Positions 41,405-52,030 of a DNA stretch of 64,000 nt are shown piece after piece. Origin of the DNA: Plotosus lineatus (lineage: Eukaryota; Chordata; Actinopteri; Siluriformes; Plotosidae); the NCBI GenBank assembly GCA_024760905.1, contig JALRMN010000025.1:845001-909000 (forward strand), read 5' to 3'. Each line of letters opens with the position of its first letter. Position 1 is the stretch's first letter. Below the pieces are notes generated by a model. The model was not told the DNA's origin, did not search any database, and worked only from the letters and a program-made list of their open reading frames with translations. The position numbers and the translations under genes are program-made.

Positions 41405-42535
41405 CAGATATTTCAATAAAAAATTAGTTTCTTAAAATTATAAAATAAAAAATCCCTTTAGATCATTATCCAAAGCTTCATTCAGTAAATTACTTTGTAA
41501 AAACACCTTTAGAAGCAGTTCCAGACTTTAAACAACGACATCTCAGTTCCTTTGATATTGACCCTGTTGTCCTGGAAACATTCACTGTTTTGAATGCTGT
41601 GGCACAGCTGAACATTTCATTGAAATGTAATTCACTTCCATGAAAGGCTTCCACATCAGTGTGTGATTCTTAAACACAGCAATAAAACACAAGAATAACT
41701 ATTTCTATTTTGCCTCAAGGGAAAGCTGCTGTTTCAAAAGTGCTGGATGTCAAGTTGAACAAGGAAAAATATGAATACAATTATTATTATATAATTATTT
41801 TTTTATTAATTATCCATTTCCAAGACAGGGCCTCAAACCGAGCGCCTTGTTATAAATATGTTCTCAACAGTGTACTACTGAGTGGGAGACATCAATGTTA
41901 TATTGGTTGAAATGGTGTTAATACACAGACACCAATAACTTATTCACTCTGAGACTGTCATTCTGTAAAAATGCAACCAATCAGTGGCACTGGGAGATAT
42001 CCAGGCAAATGCTTTAATGTCTCCCTGCTATTGAATCACTCCTCCATGCTCAAGCAGACAGATTACACTGCACACCAACATTGACAAAAATGTGCAAGTT
42101 TACTGGGGAGTGGAAGAAAAAACCCTAAATCACTGCTCAGAAAACAAAGAAGAGAAAAACAACCACAGAAGGTTGTAACAAACCTTAAGATAAAGAAAGA
42201 GTAAATTCTTAGAGCTTTGAAGTAAAGGCACTGACTGGCAACGCAGGTGGACTCCAGTGCATTTTATGTTGTGATTTTAAGGTTTTAAAATTATTTTATA
42301 TCTTTATTTTAAAGGCTTGATTTTAGGCTCCATTCTAAATTACCCATGAGCCCTTAAACTGTCTGTAGAATATAACGTGCCCCCTTGTGAATTCAACTCT
42401 AGATCACCTGGTGTGCTGTTTTGGACGCAGCCTGAGATCAGTTGTTGTGCAAGTATAAGATGCAAAAGAATGGCTATAGAACTTTCGAGATTTCTGATCC
42501 ATCTTTATTTGTTTTGACACATATTAAAAGAACTC
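41405..42535. other. No recognisable feature
   Basis: AT-rich sequence with a short TTA-like tract near 41780. No motif or shared repeat was detected. Confidence 0.45.
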
Positions 42536-42539
42536 TTCA

Positions 42540-43040
42540 CCCGAGTGTTCAGAACATGCGGTCGCAAAGTCCGGTGACATGACTACAAAGTTGATCATCA
42601 AACTATGACCGAAAGAATCCTGGTGCCAAGTGCACTTATTGACACCATTATGTTCGAACATGGTGTTCATGATAGACAAGCTGTGACGAGGACAGAAGTC
42701 CAGACCATTCGGGTTCAGACTGGAGAGGCTGAACCTACTGATCACACCCTTTCAGGTCACACTATCATTGCCCCCATGGGTGTTGAAGTCTCCCAGGACA
42801 ACAATTGAGTCCCCAGAGGGAGCAGTCTCCAACACACCCCCTAAAGACTCCAAGAAGGGTGGGTACTCTGAACTATCATTTGGTGCAAAAGCACATATAA
42901 CAGTCAGGGCCCGTTCCCTCACCCGAAGGTGGAGGGAAGCTACCCTTCGTCAACCAGGGAGAACCCCAACATTTAGGCACCAAATCGAGGGTGACAAGGA
43001 TGCCCACACCAGCTCACCGCCTCTCTCAATGAGCAATTAC
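42540..43040 (-). pseudogene. LINE family 2 endonuclease, inverted segment
   Basis: Minus strand reads [17 protein letters not shown] (the Asp/Asn motif of APE-type endonucleases), then SNPNGLDFCPRHSLSIMNTM, KCTWHQDSFGHSLMINFVVM with the last catalytic Asp region, and ends at RPHVLNTRVK in a shifted frame. The N-terminal part of the domain is not present. One stop follows the GDFN motif. Confidence 0.75.
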
Positions 43041-43041
43041 A

Positions 43042-44600
43042 GCATGTTCTGGATACTCGAGTGAAGAGAGGAGTTGAGATGTCAACCAATCACCACATAG
43101 TGGTGAGCTGGCTTCGATGGCGAGTGAAGCCACCCTCCAAACCTGACAGGCCCAAGCGTGTAATTACGGTCTGCTGGGAACGTTCGGCAGAGTCTCCTGT
43201 CAGAGGCGTTTAACTCCCACCTCCAGCAGAGATACAACAATGTCCTGAAGGAGGCGGGTGACATGGAATCCAAATGGGCCATGTTTCGTGTCTCCATTGC
43301 TGAGGCCACAGCTCATAGCTATGGCGATAAGATTGTTAGTGCTTGTGGTAGCAGTAACCGCCAAACGTGGTGGTGGACACCTGTGAAGGGGACCGTTCAG
43401 CTGAAAAAGGAGGCCTATTCGGTCGTCTTGGCCTGTAGGACTCCCAAGGCAGCATACAGGCATCGGCAGGCCAAACGTGTTGCAACCAAAGCTGTTGCAG
43501 AGGCATAGGGCATGGTAGGAGTTCGGTGAGGGCCTAGACCATGATTATCGGTTGGACTCAAAAAGGTTCTGGACCGCCATGCAACGCCTCAGGAGGGGAA
43601 GCAGTTTTCCACAAATACTGGTTACAGTGGAAGTGGGGAGCTGCTCATCTAGACTGGGGATGTTGTTGGGAGGTGGAAGAAATACTTTGTGGACCTCCTC
43701 AATTCTACCAACATGACCTCGGTGCAGAAGGAAGATCTTGAGAGTTTGGGTGGGGGTCTGCCCATCACTGGAGTGGAGGTCACTGAGGTAGTCAAAAGGC
43801 TCCTCTGTGGTCTGGCTCTGGGGGTGGATGAGATCCACAGTGAAAATCTCAGGGCTCTTGATGATGTAGGACTGTCTTGGTTGACATGTCTCTGTAACAT
43901 AATGTGGTCATTGGGGGCTGAACCTCTGGATTGGCAAACCGGGGTGGTAGTCCACCTTTTAAAAAGGGGGGCCAGAGGGTGTGTTCCAATTAGTGAGGAA
44001 TCACACTCCTCAGCATTCCCAGGAAATTCTATGCAGGTGTACTGGAGAGGAGGATACAGCCAATTGTCGAAACTCAGATTCAGGAGGAACAGTGTAGTTT
44101 TCGTACTGGCTGTAGTACTCTTGACCAGCTCTATATGCTCCACAGGCTTGTGGTAGTGGGCATGGGAGTTTGCCCAATCTGTCCACATGTGTTTTGTGGA
44201 TTTGGAGAAGGCTTTTCACCATGTCCCTCGGGCTATCTTGTGGGGCGTGCTCCGGGAATATGGCGTTCCTGACCCGTTGCTACAGTCCATTCGATCGCTG
44301 TATCACCGGAGCCAGAGTTTTGTCCGTATTGGAACCAATTGGTCGAATTCGAAGGTTTGGGTCTGCCAGAGATGTCCTTTCTCACCGATTCTGCTTATAA
44401 TTTTGATGGACAGAATTTCAAGACGCAGCCAAGGCGTTGAGGGGTTCGGGTTTGGTGGCCATCAGTTCTCGTTGGAGGGACTATGTCTCTCGGCTTGTCT
44501 GGAATGCCTTGGTTTCCCCCTGGAAGAGTTGAAGGAAGTGGCTGTGGAGTGATGTCTGGACCTCATTGCTTAGGTGACCTGACCTTGGAAGAAGCAGAAG
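43042..44600 (+). pseudogene. LINE family 2 linker and RT, deleted palm
   Basis: Starts LDTRVKRGVEMSTNHH then VVSWLRW, continues PKAAYRHRQAKRVATKAVAE and ITGVEVTEVVKRLL. It then reads MCFVDLEKAFHHVPRAILWG (motif A) and VLREYGVPDPLLQSI, and CPFSPILLIILMDRISRRSQ (motif B). At about 44470 it jumps from GFGFGGHQ to RWRDYVSRLVWNAL, so motif C and about 600 bp are deleted. Frameshifts occur throughout. Confidence 0.8.
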
Positions 44601-44662
44601 ATGATGATGATGGTGGTGATGATGATGATGATGATGATGAAGATGAGGATGATGATGAGTAT
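44598..44662. repeat. (GAT)n tail of LINE family 2
   Basis: Expanded GAT repeat that ends the LINE. The Asp-rich ORF here is its translation. Confidence 0.92.
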
Positions 44663-44708
44663 TGGCAGTTTTAAATAAATAAAGTGAAACAAATAAAATG
44701 AGTATTAT

Positions 44709-44710
44709 AT

Positions 44711-44799
<89 letters not shown>
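44709..44799. repeat. (AC)n(AT)n microsatellite
   Basis: A short AC run followed by a long AT run, directly before a type 2 SINE. Confidence 0.96.
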
Positions 44800-44800
<1 letters not shown>

Positions 44801-45144
44801 TCCTTTCGGCTTTTTCCCTTTTACTTGGGAGTCGCCACAGTGAATCATCTGATTCGCACGTTTGATTTGGCAGAGGTTTTTACGTCGGATGCCCTTCCTG
44901 TCACAACCCTTTTAGCAAGGGAGAGAAACACGCTGACGGCTTTGCAGCCTACTCTTTACGAAGGTCAACAATGGTTCTTTTACATGCCTCACACCATAGA
45001 CAGTGAGAGACATGGCCCGCCTTTGATAACCCAGTTAGCCGCACTGGGGGGGACAGTGGCCACCTTGTGGAGAGTGGGACTCGAACCCCCCAACCTTTGG
45101 ATCAGCGAGCCAGCGCCCTATACCACTAGACCACCACTGCCCCT

Positions 45145-45146
<2 letters not shown>
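44800..45146 (-). mobile_element. SINE type 2 (RTE-tailed), full length
   Basis: The head and body are the same as type 1 (A box tggtctagtgg, B box ggttcgagtcc, then aagaaccattgttgacctt). The 3' part differs: it passes through gacaggaagggcatccgacg and ends gtggcgactcccaag, aaaaagccgaaaggaag. The ending matches the RTE-like LINE end, and the gggcatccgacgtaaaa phrase matches the LINE 5' leader at 7583-7612. Confidence 0.88.
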
Positions 45147-45147
<1 letters not shown>

Positions 45148-45179
<32 letters not shown>

Positions 45180-45213
45180 TGCAAATACTCATCATCATTG
45201 TCATCATCATCCT

Positions 45214-45249
<36 letters not shown>

Positions 45250-45260
45250 TTCTGCTTCTT
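45148..45260. repeat. (TA)n and (CAT)n repeats
   Basis: A TA run at 45148-45176, then CAT units that form the tail of the LINE family 2 fragment at 45225. Confidence 0.93.
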
Positions 45261-45379
45261 CCAAGGTCAGGTCATGGGGGCAGCAACCTAAGCAATGAGG
45301 TCCAGACATCACTCCACAGCCACTTCCTCCAACTCTTCCGAGGGGACACCAAGGCATTCCCAGACAAGCCGAGAGACTT
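45225..45379 (-). mobile_element. LINE family 2, 3' end fragment
   Basis: About 145 bp (cttctgcttcttccaaggtc to gacaagccgagagac) matching the 3' end of the copies at 17762 and 44500. It adjoins the 3' tail of RTE-like copy E at 45380. Confidence 0.82.
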
Positions 45380-47063
45380 CTTCTTCTTCTTCTTCTTCTT
45401 GTCCTTTCGGCTTTTCCCTTCAGGGATCGCCACAGCGAATCATCTGCCTCCATCTCACGCTATCCGCTGCATCTTTTTCTCTTACACCAACTGCCTTCAT
45501 GTCCTCCTTCACCACATCCATGAATCGTCTCTTTGGTCTTCCTCTAGGCCTTCTGCCTGGTAGTTCCAACCTCAACATCCTACTACCAATATACTCACTA
45601 TCCCTCCTCTGTACATGTCCAAACCATTTCAATCTCGCCTCTCTGACTTTGTCTCCAAATCGTCTTACATGTGCTGTCCCTCTGATGTGCTCATTCCTGA
45701 TCCTATCCGTCCTCGTTACTCCCAAAGAGAACCTCAACATTTTCATCTCTGCTACCTCCAGCTCTGCCTCCTGTCTTTTCCCCAGGCCCACTATTTCTAA
45801 ACCATACAACATCGCTGGCCTCAACACTGTCTTGTACACTTTTACTTTCATTTTTGCCAATACCTTCTTATCACACATCACACCAAGCACTTTTCTCCAA
45901 CCATTCCAGCCAGCCTGCACACGCTTCTTCACCTCTTTTCCACACTCTCCATTACTCTGGATTGTTGAGCCTAAGTACTTAAAATCCTCCACCTTCCTTA
46001 TCTCTGCTCCTTGTAACATCACCGTTCCTGTTGGATCCTTGGCATTCATACACATGTATTATGTCTTACTGTGGCTAACCTTCATTCCCCTCCTTTCCAG
46101 GGCATACCTCCACCTCTCTAGGTTTTCCTGCACTTGTTCTCTTCTCTCACTGCAGACCACAATGTCATCTGCAAACATCATAGTCCATGGAGATTCTTGT
46201 CTAACCTCGTCTGTCAGCCTGTCCATCATCATAGCAAACAAGAAGGGGCTCAGAGCTGACCCTTGATGCAGTCCCACCTCCACCTTGAACTCTTCTGTCA
46301 CACCGACAGCACACCTCACCACTGTCTTACATCTCTCATACATGTCCTGCACCACTCTAACATTCTTCTCTGCCACTCCAGACTTTCTCATTCAATACCA
46401 CAGTTCTTCTCTCGGCACCCTGTCATATGCTTTCTCCAGATCCACAAAGGCACGATGCAGCCCCTTCTGACCTTCTCTGTACTTCTCTATTAACATCCTC
46501 AAGGCAAACACTGCATCTGTGGTGCTCTTTCTTGGCATGAAACCAAACTGTTGTTCACAAATGCTGACCTCTGCCCTTAGTCTAGCTTCCACTATTCTTT
46601 CCCATAACTTCATTGTATGGCTCATCAACTTTATCCCTCTGTAGTTGCCACAACTCTGCACATCTCCCTTGTTCTTAAAAACAGGCACCAGCACACTTCT
46701 CCTCCATTCCTCTGGCATCTTCTCACTCTCTAAGGCCTTGTTGAATGTTCTTGTCAGGAAATCTACTGCTTCCTCACCTAGACCCTTCCATACCGCCACC
46801 GGTATGTCATCAGGGCCAACTGCCTTTCCATTCTTCATCCTCTTCAATGCCCTCCTCATTTCACCCTTACGAATCTTTGCTACTTTCTGGTCCGCAACAG
46901 TCACCTCTTCTACTCTTTTTTCTCTCGCATTTTCCTCATTCATCAGCTCTTCAAAGTACTCTTTCCATCCTCCCAGCACACTTCTGTCATCAGTCAATAC
47001 ATTTCCCTCTCTGTCCTTCATCACTCTAACTTGCTGCACATCCTGCCCATCTCTATTTCTCTG
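45380..47063 (-). mobile_element. RTE-like LINE copy E, 5' truncated
   Basis: Minus strand. The 3' tail is (TTC)n on the plus strand at 45380-45402, then cctttcggcttttcccttca. Truncated at 47063 in the linker before the RT, where a TA microsatellite begins. No endonuclease. It is comparatively well preserved. Confidence 0.88.
45420..47039 (-). pseudogene. LINE copy E reverse transcriptase, broken
   Basis: Three open pieces. 46392-47039: NGKAVGPDDIPVAVWKGLGE and motif A FVDLEKAYDRVPREELWY. 46059-46391: motif B GLHQGSALSPFLFAMMMDRL and motif C TMMFADDIVVCSE. 45420-46055: KYLGSTIQ and LKWFGHVQRRDSEYIGSRM. A stop separates the first two (HCIE instead of YCM) and another lies near 46057. All RT catalytic residues remain readable. 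Confidence 0.86.
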
Positions 47064-47067
47064 ACAT

Positions 47068-47068
47068 A

Positions 47069-47138
<70 letters not shown>
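47068..47138. repeat. (TA)n microsatellite
   Basis: TA run linking the truncated LINE copy E to the transposon that starts at 47139. Confidence 0.96.
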
Positions 47139-47142
<4 letters not shown>

Positions 47143-47954
47143 GTACCTGTACCCCAAATTTACAGTGTTCAAAAAATATCCACTATACCTTATTATTAAC
47201 TTTTAAACATCGCGAAATGTCGGAAGTTTATGTAGAAGTCTACATTTCCTTTTCTTCTGTATGACATTCCTTGCTCACGTAGCTTCAGTGCGCAGACATG
47301 TTGGCTTTTTTTCACGGGGGTTAAAGGTCATTGTGATGTAACATCGTTGACAGTCGTATATCCAATAGCAGAATGTCAGTATATTTTCCTCAAGCAATTC
47401 ATGTTCTTTACAACAATAGCACTCCTGATCGTTGTTTGACGCATGCATTTTAAACAAGAGCACCAAATATTTGCTGGTTGTTTGCTACGATTTTCCTGTG
47501 TAAGAGCATCTGCCGACTCTCCAATATCGTCCACCGAGTCATCACTTTCCTGGTCCGATTTCACTAAATGTGGATATTCTTTCTTCAGTGGTTCATATAA
47601 ATAACCTTCTACTCCTTCGATGAAATTGTCTTCGTCCATGGTTTAAAAAAAAAAATACTATAATGTCTGTTTTTTCCAAGTTTCCGTGAGCTTGTGTTGT
47701 ATATGTCAGGTTTCAAGCCTTAGGTTTACATTGCAATCTCGCAGTTCCGGTCGAGGCTTTGCCAACAATATGACTTCACAGGAAATGCACCATTGCAAAA
47801 CTCCTGTGCTCTGAAGCTTGACGTCAATGAAGCCCTTAAATCGCTTAAAACTGGTTTGTGAGAGAATATAATAAACGCCTGAGAGGTGTTTTGTTAGTAG
47901 CTATACACAATAAATTAAATTAGGTATATGAGCGCTTTCACTGCAGGTACCCTT
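47139..47954. mobile_element. DNA transposon, 816 bp, AAGGGTACCTG ends
   Basis: The left end aagggtacctgtac and right end ctgcaggtaccctt are inverted over 11 bases (AAGGGTACCTG). The interior carries one ORF on the minus strand with a Cys-rich motif. The target duplication cannot be read because the left flank is a TA repeat. Superfamily not assigned. Confidence 0.6.
47270..47639 (-). pseudogene. P2X7-tail-like Cys-rich ORF, frameshifted
   Basis: Opens at 47639 with MDEDNFIEGVEGYLYEPLKK, acidic SDQESDDSVDDIGES, and NIWCSCLKC. A frameshift near 47450 leads to KMHASNNDQECYCCKEHELL and MTFNPREKKPTCL. Together the pattern W-C-x-C-x2-C, then E-C-x-C-C-x-E, matches the zinc-binding part of the cytoplasmic ballast domain of P2X7 receptors. 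Stand-alone relatives of that domain are common in fish and invertebrates. No ion-channel part exists here. Its position inside inverted repeats suggests a transposon-carried protein. Confidence 0.5.
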
Positions 47955-48062
47955 TAAAATGAGTTAAAGCAGTTTTTGTTTATTTATTTTTTACACAGAT
48001 TTGAAGCACATCAAAACAATTCATCAGTCTTACAGATTTATTAAAGATTGTTGGTGATTTGG

Positions 48063-48141
<79 letters not shown>

Positions 48142-48165
48142 TGTTTGGTTGATTGATTGATTCTT
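48063..48165. repeat. (GATT)n microsatellite
   Basis: About 20 units of TTGA/GATT with one interruption near 48140. Confidence 0.96.
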
Positions 48166-48520
48166 ATGAATAGTAGTGTCGTAGTAGATGTAGTACTATT
48201 AGAATAATCATGTACCTCTGTGTGGCTTCATGTGTTTCAGTATATTAACACTAAGGACAGTAAAAGGAATCATGTTCACTACACGGATTCCCAAATCCAA
48301 CCAGAAGAACACAGCATAAGAGACAGAAAAATATCAAAGAAAATATTTAAATCATTAAACCTGCATCATATGTTAATTTTAAAATAGAAGTGTTTATCGG
48401 GAAATAACAACAGACCTGTCATTTTATCCTCAGAAAGTGATTCAATTTCCTCGGAAAAAGAAGTACAATTTCAGTCATCTCACTCAACTTTTACTGAAAC
48501 TGTTTTCTATATGCATTTAC

Positions 48521-48865
48521 CTTTCACTTGTAAATACCTCGAGTTACTGAAGATCATTTTATCTCTGGGTGTGGAGCTGCAGTAATCGAGTCCAGTATCA
48601 GAGACATTTACTGCAGTGATGGTGAGAGTCGAGTTCTTGTCCTGAACAGACATCACTATTCTCTCACTCTCTGTAAAGAAGTAACAGGGTTCTGATGGAG
48701 CTGATGTCTGAAACATTTTACACCCAAGAAGAGGAACTGAACCACATGTGTGTTTATACCAGAAGATGGAACTTGTAACAGTCAAATCATAGTGGCACCA
48801 AATACTGACTTTATCTCCAACCTCTGCCTCCAAAGTTAAAGAACTAAGAGTCTCTAGGAGTATAC
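48521..48865 (-). pseudogene. V-set exon of receptor copy 2
   Basis: Differs from copy 1 by few residues: ILLETLSSLTLEAEVGDK, WCHYDLTVTSSIFWYKH, one Leu fewer before GCK, DTGLDYC, NSRYLQVKG. Loss of NST in the last strand removes a glycosylation sequon. Acceptor ttgcag|gtatac and donor gtaaat are intact. Confidence 0.8.
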
Positions 48866-48868
48866 CTG

Positions 48869-48869
48869 C

Positions 48870-48944
<75 letters not shown>
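48869..48944. repeat. (AC)n microsatellite at V-exon acceptor
   Basis: Longer version of the CA run found 4 bp from the acceptor of receptor copy 1. Confidence 0.95.
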
Positions 48945-48946
<2 letters not shown>

Positions 48947-48979
48947 TAGCTACGTATTTATACAAGATGTTTGCAACAT

Positions 48980-49700
48980 AGCTATATTGCTATAAACCAT
49001 TTATATGCTGTAATATAAACTATGAAAAATGACCAAATTTGATCAAATGAATTAAACAGATTAACAGGTGCTGAGCAGATACTTTTTATTAAGAAAAAAA
49101 TGTTTATTAAGAAAAAAGCCACCCAGGACACATTGTTTTGTGGGGAAATTAAGAGTGTTTTGACAAAGTCGTGTATCTTGACCTCCCCACTTATGTTATT
49201 AACTGAGAGAGAAATGTTCAAGAAATACAAAATCAAATCAATGCAACATAAATTTGTACTTGTATAGTTTGCTTTTAATATTATGAGGATCATATGTAAA
49301 GTATGGTGACTGAGCTTTGATAAAACAGGGTTCTGGTGATTTCTCCATGAACTGTAGCTGTCTACTTTTTATTCGTAAAATTTGTCATGATGTAAAGAAA
49401 CTGCTTTGTAAAATAACGATATTTAAAGTATGTTGGTGTTTTTACTATTTTTGATATCATAAAGGACAATGTAATGCTGCAATCTAGCCAAGGTCACATC
49501 ATCTAAAAAGCAGGTCATCAACAACAACTACTTTTACAACTACAACAGCAACAACAACCATTCCTGTTACTGTTATTGCAAAATTAACAACAATAGCATC
49601 ATTATTTAAAAATAAATAAGGGATTAGTATCAAACTAACTTTTATTGTTTAATTTACATAATTAATGAAAATGTATTTATCAGTAATTAAGATTATGGCG
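48980..49700. other. Intron 1 of receptor copy 2
   Basis: AT-rich, with imperfect CAA/ACA repeats at 49515-49600. No element or exon recognised. It is far longer than the matching intron of copy 1 (about 210 bp). Confidence 0.45.
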
Positions 49701-49749
49701 ACTCACCCATTACACAGAGAAACACAGAGAAAGATGTAAACTGAATCAT

Positions 49750-49845
49750 TGTGTATCAGTTGAGAGACAAAGAGGAAACTATGTGTTTGGTTGATCGTGG
49801 CTTTATCTGTGTGTAGGGGTGGGGTTATTTATACAGACTGCACCC
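49750..49845 (-). promoter_or_regulatory. Promoter of receptor copy 2, TATA box
   Basis: On the minus strand TATAAATA lies at 49833-49826, 77 nt upstream of the ATG at 49749. The block is conserved at 35290-35410. Plus-strand aaagaggaaact at 49769-49780 is an Ets-type core. Promoter activity is inferred from position and conservation only. Confidence 0.5.
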
Positions 49846-49849
49846 CTTA

Positions 49850-49895
49850 CCCCCCCCCCCCCCCCACACACACACACACAAAAAAAAAAAAAAAG
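49850..49895. repeat. Poly-C/(CA)n/poly-A tract
   Basis: A C run, a CA run and an A run follow each other directly upstream of the receptor copy 2 promoter. Confidence 0.93.
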
Positions 49896-49939
49896 AAAAG
49901 AGCTAATCACACAAAATAACATTTCTCTCATACAAACTA

Positions 49940-49992
<53 letters not shown>
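49940..49992. repeat. (TTA)n microsatellite
   Basis: TTA run. From 49993 to 50630 no gene is seen. 50390-50490 (ctcaattgctattgatc, gatgatcaattct) matches the receptor-block flank at 36235-36310. Confidence 0.93.
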
Positions 49993-50631
49993 GGGATGCA
50001 TATGTTTTTATTATTAATTGTTATTATAGCATGCTTTAATAATGTAGTTTATCATATGGTATCATTTGTAAGTAGTGTAGGTATTGGGTTGCATATCAGA
50101 TGAACATGAAACTTGGCAGACTTGTTCTTGTGGACAATAGCTAGAATTTCATGGACCTGATTATGGCTATACATTCTACAAATAGAATTATGACAACACA
50201 ACTGGAAAAAATCCAATTCCATCTGTTCCATGATGTATGGAACTAATAATGTCTCTGAAAGGGTGGTGGTGAGTCAGTGGTAAAGGCTATAACCTACTGA
50301 GCTAAAGGCCAGAGTTGAAACCCCACCACCACCAAGCTACCCCTGTTAGCCCTTTGAGAAAATCCTTTCATCCTCAATTGCTATTGATCAAACTCACAGG
50401 ACATCCTGAAGGCTTATAGTAAATGAACTGATGATCAATTCTATGGCGCAGATTCTTTTATACTCAGACAATAAACAGACTTTTTTATTTTTATGGCCAG
50501 CTAATTACTCACAAATAGACCTCTGACAACTCAATGGAATTTGTTTTATGAAACAAACCAAATATCTATCCATTATATATCTTTTTTTATTAATAAAATG
50601 TCTAATGACATTAAAATAAATACATTAATTC

Positions 50632-50865
50632 ATTTTTTTTAACTGCTTCATCATAATTAGGGTCCTGGGGAGCCTAGGGTCCACCCCAGTTGAGCGAGGG
50701 CAGAGTACACCCTGGAGCGCACGCCAGGCCATCACAGGGCAGAAACACGCTGATGGCTATGCAGCTACTCTTGACAAAAGTCAGCAGTGGTTCTTTTATA
50801 TGAACCTCACACCACAGACAGTCAGAGACCCTTGATAACCCAATTAGCTGTACTGGGGGTCACTA
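50632..50865 (-). mobile_element. SINE type 1, head missing
   Basis: Tail complement tcataattagggtcctgggg at the left and body up to cccaattagctgtactgggg. The tRNA-like head is absent. Confidence 0.78.
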
Positions 50866-50924
50866 TACATTATTTATTTGATTATATAAGCAACTAAAAT
50901 TAGACGCCTATTTTAACAAGATAA

Positions 50925-51190
50925 TTTCTTTCTTTCTTTCGGCTCTTTCCCTTTCTCGGGAGTCGCCACAGCGAATCATCTGATTCGCACATTTGATTTG
51001 GCATAGGTTTGAACGTCGGATGCCCTTCCTGTCACAACCCTTTAGCAAGGGACAGAAACACACTGACGGCTTTGCAGGTACTCTTTTACGAAAGTCTGCA
51101 ATGGTTCTTTTATATGCCTCACACCATAGACAGCGAGAGACATGGCCCGCCTTTGATAACCCAGTTAGCTGTATTGGGGGGGGGGTTAAC
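50925..51190 (-). mobile_element. SINE type 2 (RTE-tailed), head missing
   Basis: The end complement tttcggctctttccctttct, the RTE-like piece gagtcgccacagcgaatcat, then cgtcggatgcccttcctgtc and the body up to cagttagctgtattgggggg. It carries the alternative tail described for 44800-45146. Confidence 0.82.
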
Positions 51191-51441
51191 AAGATAATAA
51201 GGAACAAAATCTTTCAAGCTTGTGTATTGCAAACTGATTGTGTATGCATCATGTGGAAGGCGGAGGTAATCAGACATGAGGATGATACAAACGTCATTCC
51301 TTAAATTGTACCATGTGTCAGTTCTGTGGTTGGAAAATGAACAAACCATAAAAACGCAGTTTCTGGGTCTGTCTGAACCCAGTCTTGTGGTCTAATGGCT
51401 GCGTGTGACAACTGTATACACATGTAGTATATGTTGTACAA

Positions 51442-51524
<83 letters not shown>

Positions 51525-51890
51525 CACGGGACTTAAAATGGAATCTGGTGGATCTTTCTGGAAGGACTATGTAATGACTGACGTAAGCATTACCTCACTG
51601 ACATAGGAAGCCAGATACTTCCCGAACATGCAAAAAAGCGTGATTCGAACTTTCGAGAAGCTGAATCGACACTATTTAAACCCTCTGCACCTTGGACATG
51701 GAGGACTGCGAGAGGAGGGCTGCAAGAGGAATAGAATTGCGAAAAAAAAGGAATTGCGAGGAAACTGAAAAGTTTAGCGGTGACCCTGTGCAGAGCATTT
51801 AACCGTGACATTCCTGGATCCAGGCACCTATTCCGGGACGGTGTCAACACTGGGATTCGCTTCATGCCAACTTGCCGGACGGGACTATCT
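51191..51890. other. Receptor-block flank, TA run, unrecognised rest
   Basis: 51195-51415 is the duplicate of 36880-37120. A TA run follows at 51446-51518. The remainder to 51890 has no recognised feature. Confidence 0.5.
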
Positions 51891-51897
51891 GTGCATA

Positions 51898-52030
51898 CAG
51901 TAGGCCCTTGACATTTGCGGGGGTTCGGTTCCAGGCCCTCCCGCGAATCGAGATAATCCGTGAGTTCTGTAAAACCCCATGTATCACGTCACATGCGCGA
52001 TGAGCAGCCCGCAGTAAAATACTATGTATC
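51898..52030 (+). mobile_element. pogo/Tigger-like left end
   Basis: After TA, cagtaggcccttgacatttg and gcgggggttcggttcc, cccgcgaatcgagataatcc resemble Tigger-type ends with their CCGCG-rich start. The sequence continues into the fold-back element, so this may be that family's true outer end. A related end is at 61840-61880. Confidence 0.45.

Larger units (their letters stand above)
42540..44660 (+). mobile_element. LINE family 2 copy with inverted 5' part
   Basis: The right part (43042-44660, plus strand) begins catgttctggatactcgagt and runs through RT coding to the GAT-repeat tail. The left part (42540-43040) is on the minus strand and carries the endonuclease that should lie upstream. Its outer end reads, on the minus strand, catgttctgaacactcgggt, the same element position where the right part starts. 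This is the structure produced by twin priming during LINE insertion. Confidence 0.82.
48216..49749 (-). pseudogene. Ig receptor gene copy 2, incomplete
   Basis: Exon 1 49749-49707 (MIQFTSFSVFLCVMG, donor gtgag). Exon 2 48865-48521 (V domain, 115 codons). The membrane segment near 48216-48330 reads AVFFWLDLGIRVVNM then PFTVLSVNILKHMKPHR, with an intact donor. The expected acceptor for exon 3 has lost its AG (ctccaag in copy 1, ctgtctc here). The V domain's last motif is DTGLDYC instead of DTGLYYC. The 17-nt and tail exons were not found before the transposon at 47954. Most likely a pseudogene, though use of another acceptor or a secreted form cannot be excluded. Confidence 0.72.
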
